Positions 9,015-16,761 of a stretch of 64,000 nucleotides of DNA are shown in pieces (position 1 is the stretch's first letter; every line of letters begins with the position of its first letter). The stretch covers positions 124,001 through 188,000 of the forward strand of contig JACKNK010000001.1 of assembly GCA_024234955.1 (NCBI GenBank), written 5' to 3'. A model generated the notes under the pieces. That model was not told the origin of the DNA. It was given only the letters and a program-made list of their open reading frames with translations, and did not search any database. The DNA comes from Gammaproteobacteria bacterium. GTDB taxonomy: Bacteria; Pseudomonadota; Gammaproteobacteria; JACKNK01. The translations under genes were made by a program, and so were the position numbers.

Positions 9015-9758
9015 TTAGTTGTCGGAATCGCTGTGGGCGATGGCGAGTGGGTTGGGGAGAGGCGTATCAAAGCGCCACGAGCCGTGACGCTGTTCGTCGT
9101 CGGCATATTGATCGAGGTAGGCGAGGAAGGCTTCGCGGGGGATTTCGATCGCACCGAGGCGGTTCAGATGTGGGTTGTGAACCTGACCGTCGATGAGTTT
9201 GAACCCCCAGACGTTTAGTTGCGCGGCGAAGTGACTGAACGCGACCTTGGAGGCGTCGGTGACGCGACTGAACATGGATTCGCCGAAGAATACCCGGCCC
9301 AGGGCTACGCTATACAGACCGCCGACCAGTTCGCCATCCAGCCAGGCTTCGGCGGAATGGGCAAAGCCGAGTTGGTGCAGGGTCACGTAGGCCTGAATCA
9401 TGTCTTCGCTGATCCAGGTTCCCATATGGTCCTTGCGTGGCGCGGCGCAGGCCCGCATGACTTGTTCGAAGGCGGTGTCGAGACGGAGCTCAAACGGTTT
9501 CCGGCGTAGGGTCTTGCGCAAACTGCGGGTGATGCGTAATTGCTCCGGGAAGAACACGGTGCGGGGATCGGGGGACCACCAGAGGATGGGTTGATCCTCC
9601 CCGAACCAGGGAAACACGCCTTGACGGTAAGCGATCAGAAGACGGGTCGGGGACAGGTTTCCGCCCAGGGCGAGCAGGCCGTCCGGTTCACGCAAGGCAT
9701 GGGACGGCCGGGGGAAGGGGCTGTCGTCGTCGTCGGGGTGAATGAAGTGCAGGGTCAC
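9015..9758 (-). CDS. aat: Leucyl/phenylalanyl-tRNA--protein transferase
   Basis: Adds Leu or Phe from aminoacyl-tRNA to N-terminal Arg or Lys of proteins, marking them for ClpAP via ClpS (N-end rule). The conserved ALREPDGLLALGG opening, the PWF segment and the PILWWSPDPR motif are all present. I prefer the GTG at 9758, giving 247 residues, because MTLHFIHPDD then FPRPSHAL matches family N-termini. The frame extends to a TTG at 9794, but that codon sits in the T tract of the trxB terminator. It is transcribed in the same direction as trxB but separated from it by that terminator. Confidence 0.9.
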   Translation of the reverse strand: MTLHFIHPDDDDSPFPRPSHALREPDGLLALGGNLSPTRLLIAYRQGVFPWFGEDQPILWWSPDPRTVFFPEQLRITRSLRKTLRRKPFELRLDTAFEQVMRACAAPRKDHMGTWISEDMIQAYVTLHQLGFAHSAEAWLDGELVGGLYSVALGRVFFGESMFSRVTDASKVAFSHFAAQLNVWGFKLIDGQVHNPHLNRLGAIEIPREAFLAYLDQYADDEQRHGSWRFDTPLPNPLAIAHSDSDN

Positions 9759-9792
9759 GGGGTGGGCAGAATCCGGGTTGGCGGGTATCAAC

Positions 9793-9834
9793 AAAAAACG
9801 CGGTGTACCCCAACTATGGGATGCACCGCGTTTG
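9793..9834 (-). terminator. Rho-independent terminator of trxB
   Basis: Arms ACGCGGTG (9798-9805) and CACCGCGT (9824-9831) form an 8-bp stem. On the minus strand it is followed by six T residues (9798-9793), a classic intrinsic terminator 46 bases past the trxB stop. Confidence 0.8.
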
Positions 9835-9876
9835 TTTTCCGTTACCCATGCACGTCTGGATCAAAACGCAGTCGGC

Positions 9877-10830
9877 TTATTCCTGATTGTCGAACCAACG
9901 TTCGGCATCCAGTGCCGCCATGCAGCCGGTGCCTGCCGAGGTGATGGCCTGACGGTAGACGTGGTCGGTGACGTCGCCGGCCGCGAATACACCCTCGACG
10001 CTGGTCATGGTGGCGTCGCCGGATGTGCCGCCCCGGACCTTGAGGTAGCCGTTCTCCATGTCCAGTTGATCCTTGAAAATGTCGGTGTTGGGGTGGTGGC
10101 CGATGGCGATGAACACCCCGTGCAGCGCAATTTCCTCCGTCTCGCCGGTCTGAACGTTTTTGATGCGGATGCCGGTGACGCCGGAACTGTCGCCCAGGAC
10201 CTCATCGAGTACGTTGAACCATTTGATGGTCACATTGCCATTTTTGGCGCGTTCGCTGAGATGGTCGGCGAGAATCTTTTCCGAACGGAATTGATCGCGG
10301 CGATGTACCACGATGACTTCAGAGGCGATGTTGGATAGGTACAGGGCCTCTTCGACGGCGGTGTTGCCGCCGCCGATGACCGCGACCTTCTGGTTGCGGT
10401 AGAAGAAGCCGTCGCAGGTCGCGCAGGCGGACACACCGCGTCCCTTGAAGGCTTCCTCCGAAGGCAGGCCGAGGTATTTGGCGCTGGCACCGGTACAGAT
10501 GATCAGGGCGTCACAGGTATACACCCCGCTGTCGCCTTCAAGCCGGAAGGGGCGATTCGACAGGTCGGTCTTGTGGATGTGGTCGAAGATGATCTCGGTG
10601 TTGAAGCGCTCGGCGTGCTGCTTCATGCGTTCCATAAGTGCCGGTCCCTGAACACCTTCCCAATCCCCCGGCCAGTTGTCGACATCGGTCGTGGTGGTGA
10701 GCTGGCCACCCATGTCCATGCCGGTGACGATGACCGGGTTGAGATTGGCGCGTGCCGCGTAGACCGCAGCGGTGTAGCCGGCGGGGCCGGAGCCCAGGAT
10801 CAGCAGACGGCAGTGCTTGGGGTCGCTCAT
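9877..10830 (-). CDS. trxB: Thioredoxin reductase
   Basis: FAD flavoprotein that passes electrons from NADPH to thioredoxin. The 317 residues show the FAD-binding GSGPAG (13-18), the redox pair in CATC (Cys136 and Cys139), the NADPH-binding GGGNTAVEEAL and the C-terminal GVFAAGDV FAD motif. Length and order match the low-molecular-weight bacterial enzyme. The ATG follows GGAGAG at proper spacing. A 7-bp inverted repeat lies just upstream (10854-10872) and a MITE-like element further up, so its promoter region has been rearranged or is regulated by something unusual. It is followed by a strong terminator. Confidence 0.97.
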   Translation of the reverse strand: MSDPKHCRLLILGSGPAGYTAAVYAARANLNPVIVTGMDMGGQLTTTTDVDNWPGDWEGVQGPALMERMKQHAERFNTEIIFDHIHKTDLSNRPFRLEGDSGVYTCDALIICTGASAKYLGLPSEEAFKGRGVSACATCDGFFYRNQKVAVIGGGNTAVEEALYLSNIASEVIVVHRRDQFRSEKILADHLSERAKNGNVTIKWFNVLDEVLGDSSGVTGIRIKNVQTGETEEIALHGVFIAIGHHPNTDIFKDQLDMENGYLKVRGGTSGDATMTSVEGVFAAGDVTDHVYRQAITSAGTGCMAALDAERWFDNQE

Positions 10831-10853
10831 GTATACTCTCCGCGCTTGTTTTT

Positions 10854-10872
10854 GATCGGTTTTCGACCGATC
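10854..10872. promoter_or_regulatory. Inverted repeat in the trxB leader
   Basis: GATCGGT (10854-10860), TTTCG, ACCGATC (10866-10872): perfect 7-bp arms 24 bases before the trxB ATG. It could be an operator or an mRNA hairpin; no family is recognised. Confidence 0.35.
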
Positions 10873-10898
10873 CAGCGTAGTTGAAATCAGTGTGGTTT

Positions 10899-11066
10899 TA
10901 GGGAGCCTCTGATCTATTCAGGCGCGGCTCAAATGGATGAATGAAATCGTGGGTTTCAAGGCGCAAAACGCAGCGAACAGCGCGCTATTCGCAAGTTTTG
11001 CAACGCGCAAAGTCGTGATTTCAGACTTCAGATGAACGTGCATGAATAGATCAGAGGTTCCTTAGG
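10899..11066. mobile_element. MITE-like palindromic element of about 168 bp
   Basis: Terminal inverted repeats of about 20 bp (GCCTCTGATCTATTCA at the left; its complement with one mismatch at 11043-11058) bound a 168-bp non-coding unit. The interior is also an imperfect palindrome: GAAATC and GCAAAAC on the left recur as complements on the right. A 7-bp direct repeat GTGGTTT flanks it (10892-10898 and 11067-11073), looking like a target-site duplication. No transposase is encoded, so it would be mobilised in trans. It separates trxB and ald. Confidence 0.6.
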
Positions 11067-11085
11067 GTGGTTTGAGGGCCTGTCA

Positions 11086-11102
11086 ATCGGCATATTGCCG
11101 AT
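11086..11102. promoter_or_regulatory. Operator-like inverted repeat upstream of ald
   Basis: ATCGGCA, TAT, TGCCGAT: two perfect 7-bp arms around 3 bases, 85 bases before the ald start. The size and symmetry suit a dimeric HTH regulator; which one is unknown. Confidence 0.35.
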
Positions 11103-11186
11103 GCGGACGTGCCGTGAAGACGCTCAATCTTACGTGGAATCGAGGTTGGGGATAACCCGGACTTGCGGTTCCTGAACGAGACCCCC

Positions 11187-12263
11187 ATGCATATCGGCGT
11201 ACCCAGGGAAATCAAGACGCTTGAAGGCCGCGTCGGGCTGGTTCCATCGGCTTGTTCCGTTCTCCTGCGCGATGGACATCAGGTATTCATCGAACGCGAT
11301 GCCGGGCGCAAGGCGGGGTTTCCCGATGAGGCGTACCTGGCGCTGGGGGTCAAGGTGGTGGCGGACGCCGCCGCCCTGTTTGATGTCGCGACGCTGATCG
11401 TCAAGGTCAAGGAGCCTCAGCCTTCGGAGCTGGCCTTGCTTGGCCCGCAACACACCTTGTTCGGGTATCTGCACCTTGCCGGGGATTTCGAACTCGCACG
11501 GCGTCTTGCCGATACCGGGTGTACGGCGATCGCCTTTGAAACCGTGCGCGACGCGGATGGGAGACTGCCGCTGCTGGCACCGATGAGTCATATCGCCGGA
11601 AGACTCGCGGTGCTGCATGGCGGCAGTTTTCTTTTGGCACCGAACGGCGGTCGAGGTGTGCTGCTCGGCGGTCATGCCGAAGGGGAACATGGGCGTGTCA
11701 CGGTGATCGGTGGTGGGGTTGCCGGAAGCAGTGCGGCAGCCACGGCGGCCGCTTTGGGTGCCGACGTGACGGTTTTCGACATCCAGGCGGAAAAGCGGGA
11801 TGCGCTTCGGGCACTGGGTGCCAACGTGACTGTGCTCGATCCGCAGCAAGTCGATCTGTCCGGGACGGTGGTCGATTCCGATCTGGTCATCGGCGCGGTG
11901 CTGATTCCGGGCGCGCGCGCCCCGCACGTCGTCGCCGCCGACATGGTGCGAGCGATGCGTGCAGGCAGTGTGGTGGTGGATGTGTCGATCGATCAGGGTG
12001 GTTGTATCGAAACCGTTCGACCGACCACTTACGCCGCGCCAACCTTCGTGTGGGAAGAGGTGATTCACTACGGCGTGACCAACATGCCGGGAGCGGTTCC
12101 GCATACGGCTTCCCTGGTGTTGTCGGACGCCATCGTGCCGTATGTTCGGCATCTGGCGGGCGACGCGTGGGATGATGGCGGCGACCTGAGTCAGGCGGTG
12201 AATGTCCGCGATGCCCGCGTCGTGCACCCACAGGTTCTTGCTGCGATTGATGGACAGCGGTAA
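11187..12263 (+). CDS. ald: Alanine dehydrogenase
   Basis: Reversible NAD-dependent deamination of L-alanine to pyruvate and ammonium. The start MHIGVPREIKTLEGRVGL is the family signature with the substrate-contacting Arg and Lys. KVKEPQPSE and the nucleotide-binding VIGGGVAGSSAA (near residue 172) follow in the usual order. The length of 358 residues is standard. The frame reaches 24 bases further upstream but the ATG at 11187 fits the family exactly. It stands alone, with an operator-like palindrome 85 bases upstream and the MITE-like element before that. Together with alaC it gives the cell two routes between pyruvate and alanine. Confidence 0.94.
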   Translation: MHIGVPREIKTLEGRVGLVPSACSVLLRDGHQVFIERDAGRKAGFPDEAYLALGVKVVADAAALFDVATLIVKVKEPQPSELALLGPQHTLFGYLHLAGDFELARRLADTGCTAIAFETVRDADGRLPLLAPMSHIAGRLAVLHGGSFLLAPNGGRGVLLGGHAEGEHGRVTVIGGGVAGSSAAATAAALGADVTVFDIQAEKRDALRALGANVTVLDPQQVDLSGTVVDSDLVIGAVLIPGARAPHVVAADMVRAMRAGSVVVDVSIDQGGCIETVRPTTYAAPTFVWEEVIHYGVTNMPGAVPHTASLVLSDAIVPYVRHLAGDAWDDGGDLSQAVNVRDARVVHPQVLAAIDGQR

Positions 12264-12317
12264 ATATTTCTGAATAATCCGTGTCTTATAAACAAAAGTT
12301 GGTAAATAGGTTTAATT

Positions 12318-14654
12318 TTGGCAAAGGTCAGCACGCAATCACGAAGCGGCAACGGTAAAGCCGACGGTTTGAACGAGAAAACCCTGCGTGGCGTTCGGGA
12401 GGGCGGGATGCTGCTGCTGCTTACCCTGGCGCTTTACTTGTTTATTGCCCTGTTCAGTTATGACGGCGCCGATCCGGGCTGGTCCCACAGTGGAGGGCAG
12501 GACCCGGTTGCCAACAATGCGGGGGTGGTCGGCGCCTGGTTTGCAGACATCGTCCTGTATCTGCTCGGTTACGTGGCGTATCTGTTGCCGGTCCTGGTCG
12601 GCTTTGTGGGTTGGCTGGTGTTCCGGGGACGCAATCCGGAACGGCGCGCCGATACCGCCACCACGCTGCTGCGCTGGGTGGGGTTCCTGATCCTGCTGCT
12701 GACGGCAACCGGGCTGGCCCGGCTGCATTTCACGGTGGGCGCCAACCTGCCGATCGATTCCGGCGGGGGAGTACTCGGTGACCTGATCGCGAGCGGCATG
12801 GTCGAAGCCTTCAGTTTCCTGGGGGCGACCTTGTTCCTGCTGGCCCTGTTTCTCGCCGGCTTCACCCTGCTTACCGGGATTTCCTGGCTGCATGTGATGG
12901 ACTGGCTGGGCAAGGTCACGCTTGCCGGGATCGATCGGGCAAAGGCGGCGATCGCCGAGATTCGGGAGCGTATCGAAGCGGCCCGGATCAAGCAGTTGCG
13001 CGAGGACAAGTTCGAGATCAAGCGCGAGAAGAAGGCGGCGGCGCCGCCGGTGCGTATCGAGCCGCAGATCCAGACGGTCCCGCGTTCCGAACGCGCCGAG
13101 AAGGCGCGTCAGAAACCCTTGTTCGAGACCCGACCCGAGCCGGGTCTGCCGGGCGATCTGCCGAGCGTGGCATTGCTGGTCGATCCACCGGTTCAACATG
13201 CCGGCTATTCCGAGGAAACCCTCAAGGCGCTGTCCCTGCACCTGGAGGAGCGATTGGCCGATTTCGGTGTCGAGGCGACGGTCGAGGCCGTGCATCCCGG
13301 GCCGGTGATCACCCGTTTTGAGATCCTCCCGGCAGCGGGGGTCAAGGTCAGCAAGATCAGCGGCCTGGCCAAGGATCTGGCGCGTGCCATGTCGGTGATG
13401 GCGGTGCGTGTGGTCGAGGTGATTCCCGGCAAGCCCACGGTCGGTATCGAGATTCCCAACGAAAAGCGCGAAATCGTGTACTTCAGCGAGATCATCGCCT
13501 CGCAGGAGTTCGATAAGTCCGGGGCGATGTTGCCGTTTGCGCTGGGCAAGGACATCGGCGGCAAGGCGGTGGTCGTGGATATGGCCAAGATGCCGCACTT
13601 GCTGGTAGCGGGTACCACCGGTTCCGGTAAATCCGTGGGTGTGAACTCGATGATCATGAGTCTGCTGTTCAAGCGCACGCCGGACGAGGTGCGCCTGATC
13701 ATGATCGACCCGAAGATGTTGGAGCTGTCGGTTTACGAGGGTATTCCGCACCTGCTTTGCCCGGTGGTCACGGACATGAAGGAGGCTGCCAACGCGCTAC
13801 GCTGGTCGGTCGCCGAGATGGAGCGTCGCTACAAGCTGATGGCAGCGATGGGCGTGCGCAATATCGCCGGGTTCAACAAGAAGGTGCGTGAGGCGCGCAA
13901 GGCTGGGGAGCCATTGCTCGATCCGCTGTGGAAGCCGACCGATGGCCTGTCGGAGGAAGCGGACGAGCTGGAAACGCTGCCGTTCATCGTGGTGATCGTC
14001 GATGAATTCGCCGACATGATGATGGTGGTCGGCAAGAAGGTCGAAGAACTGATTGCCCGTCTCGCGCAGAAGGCGCGAGCCGCCGGTATCCATCTGATTC
14101 TGGCCACTCAGCGCCCGTCGGTGGACGTGATCACCGGCCTGATCAAGGCCAATATTCCGACCCGTATCGCGTTCCAGGTCTCGTCGCGTATCGATTCACG
14201 CACCATCCTCGATCAGCAGGGCGCGGAACACCTGCTCGGTCACGGCGACATGCTCTATCTGCCGCCCGGTACCGCGATCCCGCAGCGTGTGCATGGCGCG
14301 TTTGTCGATGATCCGGAAGTTCATGCGGTGGTCGAGAAGTTGATTTCGGAGAGCGATGGTCCCAACTACATCGATGGCGTGCTGGAAGGCGGTCCCGAGG
14401 AGGGCGGTGCGATTCCTGGCCTGGAACCGATCGGAGGGGGTGACGATGGCGAGTCCGATCCGCTGTATGACCAGGCGGTCGCGATCGTTTGCGAGACTCG
14501 CAAGGCCTCGATTTCCGGGGTGCAGCGACGTCTGAAGATCGGTTACAACCGTGCCGCGCGATTGGTGGAGACCATGGAGATGGCAGGCGTGGTTGGCGCC
14601 TTGGGATCCAACGGCCAGCGTGAGGTGCTCGCACCGCCGCCGCCACGCGATTGA
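12318..14654 (+). CDS. ftsK: DNA translocase FtsK
   Basis: Septal DNA pump that clears chromosome termini at division and activates XerCD recombination. Four transmembrane segments lie at about 28-48, 78-104, 122-142 and 163-196. A short charged linker follows, then the alpha/beta motor with Walker A GTTGSGKS (Lys438) and a Walker B-like VVIVDEFADM segment. The C-terminal winged-helix gamma domain (about 710-775, ASISGVQRRLKIGYNRA) reads KOPS. At 778 residues the linker is much shorter than in E. coli FtsK, like most FtsK/SpoIIIE relatives. Start is TTG; AGG sits eight bases before it and no in-frame ATG precedes the first helix. lolA and rarA follow. Confidence 0.95.
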   Translation: MAKVSTQSRSGNGKADGLNEKTLRGVREGGMLLLLTLALYLFIALFSYDGADPGWSHSGGQDPVANNAGVVGAWFADIVLYLLGYVAYLLPVLVGFVGWLVFRGRNPERRADTATTLLRWVGFLILLLTATGLARLHFTVGANLPIDSGGGVLGDLIASGMVEAFSFLGATLFLLALFLAGFTLLTGISWLHVMDWLGKVTLAGIDRAKAAIAEIRERIEAARIKQLREDKFEIKREKKAAAPPVRIEPQIQTVPRSERAEKARQKPLFETRPEPGLPGDLPSVALLVDPPVQHAGYSEETLKALSLHLEERLADFGVEATVEAVHPGPVITRFEILPAAGVKVSKISGLAKDLARAMSVMAVRVVEVIPGKPTVGIEIPNEKREIVYFSEIIASQEFDKSGAMLPFALGKDIGGKAVVVDMAKMPHLLVAGTTGSGKSVGVNSMIMSLLFKRTPDEVRLIMIDPKMLELSVYEGIPHLLCPVVTDMKEAANALRWSVAEMERRYKLMAAMGVRNIAGFNKKVREARKAGEPLLDPLWKPTDGLSEEADELETLPFIVVIVDEFADMMMVVGKKVEELIARLAQKARAAGIHLILATQRPSVDVITGLIKANIPTRIAFQVSSRIDSRTILDQQGAEHLLGHGDMLYLPPGTAIPQRVHGAFVDDPEVHAVVEKLISESDGPNYIDGVLEGGPEEGGAIPGLEPIGGGDDGESDPLYDQAVAIVCETRKASISGVQRRLKIGYNRAARLVETMEMAGVVGALGSNGQREVLAPPPPRD

Positions 14655-14774
14655 AACCCATCTCGTATGACCGAGAAGATTGAGCGATTCGTGCATGCTT
14701 GCTGCACATTGCCCGGGATAATGCTGCAAAACGGTTCCAGGCCGGCCTGCTTCACTTTAGATGCGAGAAAAATC

Positions 14775-15407
14775 ATGCGCTTGATAAGCCCTGTTCTGGC
14801 GGCATTGCTGTTGTTCGTATCGCCGGTCCATGCGGACCCGTTGAGCAAGTTTCTCGACGGACTGAAGACCTATTCGGCGTCCTTCGAGCAGATTGCGACG
14901 GATGCCGGCGGGCAGGAGACCGAACGTTCGGAAGGCACGCTGTCGATTCAGCGGCCAGGCCATTTCCGCTGGGAATACATCAAGCCGTATCCGCAGCTGA
15001 TCGTGGCCGACGGTGCGGAGTTGTACCTGTACGACCCGGATCTGGAACAGGTCACGATCAAGGCCATGGACGAAAGCCTGAGCCGCACCCCGGCCTTGTT
15101 GCTGACCGGTGACGAACCCCTGGGCAACAACTTTGTCGTCGGGGCGTCGGAGACTTACGACGGTCTGCTCTGGGTCGATCTGCGTCCCAAGGCCGACGGC
15201 ACCGATTCCAAAGGCGATTTCGACACCATCTGGATCGGTTTCGATGCGCATGGCGATCTGGCCGCGATGAAGATCATCGATGGCTTCGGGCAGACCACCC
15301 GCCTGTATTTCCATGACGGGGTCCGTGATGCCGCCTTGCCCGCGAGCGCCTTTGTGTTTGTGCCGCCACCGGGCACCGATGTGATTCGCACGCCTCGTCA
15401 GGAATAA
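14775..15407 (+). CDS. lolA: Outer-membrane lipoprotein carrier LolA
   Basis: Periplasmic chaperone that ferries lipoproteins from LolCDE to LolB. The 210-residue precursor starts with a clear signal peptide (MRLISPVLAALLLFVSPVHA, then DPLSKF), followed by the LolA features YSASFEQ and the PGHFRWEY segment and a C-terminal MKIIDGFGQTT strand. The frame reaches further upstream to 14667, but only the ATG at 14775 puts the signal peptide at the N-terminus. The order ftsK-lolA-rarA is conserved in gammaproteobacteria. It ends three bases before rarA. Confidence 0.93.
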   Translation: MRLISPVLAALLLFVSPVHADPLSKFLDGLKTYSASFEQIATDAGGQETERSEGTLSIQRPGHFRWEYIKPYPQLIVADGAELYLYDPDLEQVTIKAMDESLSRTPALLLTGDEPLGNNFVVGASETYDGLLWVDLRPKADGTDSKGDFDTIWIGFDAHGDLAAMKIIDGFGQTTRLYFHDGVRDAALPASAFVFVPPPGTDVIRTPRQE

Positions 15408-15410
15408 GGC

Positions 15411-16730
15411 TTGAACGACGTCGAGCTGTTTGCGGAAGACGGCGATCGCGGCTGGCGGCCGCTCGCAGACCGCCTGCGCCCCAGGCTCCTGGAGGAATAC
15501 GTCGGTCAGACGCATATCCTTGCCCCGAATAAGCCGTTATACCGAGCGATTGCATCCGGTAACCCGCATTCGATGATCCTGTGGGGCCCCCCAGGTACCG
15601 GCAAGACCACGCTGGCGCGCCTGATCGCCAACCATTGCGGGGCACGGTTCCAGACCCTGTCGGCGGTGATGTCCGGGGTCAAGGACATTCGCGCGGCGAT
15701 TGACGTGGCCCGTGCAGCGCGGGCGGAAGGGGCACGCAGTCTGCTGTTTGTCGATGAAGTGCATCGCTTCAACAAGTCGCAACAGGACGCGTTTCTGCCG
15801 CATATAGAAGATGGCACCATCCTGTTCGTGGGGGCGACCACCGAAAACCCGTCCTTCGAACTCAACAACGCCCTGCTTTCCCGTGCCCGGACATATGTGC
15901 TCAAAAGCCTCGATGCGATCGATCTTCGCGGGTTGATCGATCGCGCCCTGATCGCGGAGGAGGGCCTGGGTGCGCAGACGCTGCGTATGGCCGATGCGTT
16001 ACGCGATCGGCTTGCCGACGTCGCGGACGGTGATGCGCGTCGCACCCTGAATCTGTTGGAGATTTGCGCCGATCTGGCCGAGGACGGAGAGATCACCGAA
16101 GCGGTGTTGAATGAGGTCGCGACTGGCGATCCGCGCCGTTTCGACAAGGGCGGCGAGGCCTTTTACGACCAGATTTCAGCGATGCACAAGGCGGTGCGGG
16201 GCTCGGCGCCGGATGCGGCGTTGTACTGGTTTGCCCGCATGCTCGATGGCGGTTGCGATACCGTCTATCTGGCCAGACGAATCCTGCGCATGGCCTCGGA
16301 AGACATTGGCAATGCCGATCCCCGGGCGTTGCGCATCGCCCTGGATGCCTGGGACGCCTACGAGCGTCTTGGCAGTCCGGAAGGTGAGCTGGCCTTGTCG
16401 CAAGCGCTTCTGTATCTCGCCGTCGCCCCCAAGAGCAACGCCGCCTATCTGGCCCACAAGGCGGTCATGGCTGCGGTCAAGGAATCCGCTTCGCTGGAAG
16501 TGCCATTGCATCTGCGCAACGCACCGACCCGTTTAATGAAGGAACTCGACTACGGCAAGGCTTATCGCTACGCGCATGACGAACCCGAGGCGTATGCCGC
16601 CGGGGAGAACTATTTCCCTGACGGTATGGAAGGGGTGCGCTTCTACAAGCCGGTGGAGCGCGGTCTTGAGATCCGGATTGCGGAAAAGCTGCGACATCTG
16701 GAAGAACTGGATCGCAAGTGCCGACGTTGA
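15411..16730 (+). CDS. rarA: Replication-associated recombination protein A (MgsA/RarA AAA+ ATPase)
   Basis: AAA+ clamp-loader-like ATPase that acts at stalled replication forks with SSB. Walker A GPPGTGKTT places the Lys at residue 65; Walker B is LLFVDEVHRF; sensor 1 lies in GATTENPSF; the C-terminal MgsA tetramerisation region contains AMHKAVRGSAPDAALYW. The length of 439 residues is normal. Start is a TTG preceded by AGGAAT, three bases after the lolA stop. It converges on glnD with a 31-base gap and no evident terminator. Confidence 0.95.
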   Translation: MNDVELFAEDGDRGWRPLADRLRPRLLEEYVGQTHILAPNKPLYRAIASGNPHSMILWGPPGTGKTTLARLIANHCGARFQTLSAVMSGVKDIRAAIDVARAARAEGARSLLFVDEVHRFNKSQQDAFLPHIEDGTILFVGATTENPSFELNNALLSRARTYVLKSLDAIDLRGLIDRALIAEEGLGAQTLRMADALRDRLADVADGDARRTLNLLEICADLAEDGEITEAVLNEVATGDPRRFDKGGEAFYDQISAMHKAVRGSAPDAALYWFARMLDGGCDTVYLARRILRMASEDIGNADPRALRIALDAWDAYERLGSPEGELALSQALLYLAVAPKSNAAYLAHKAVMAAVKESASLEVPLHLRNAPTRLMKELDYGKAYRYAHDEPEAYAAGENYFPDGMEGVRFYKPVERGLEIRIAEKLRHLEELDRKCRR

Positions 16731-16761
16731 GCCTTGCTGGCTGACTTGAGGTCGGGGCGCT

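Noticed and set aside
9792..9794. aat start at TTG 9794
   Set aside because: It lies inside the terminator of trxB and adds residues not typical of the family; the GTG at 9758 fits better.
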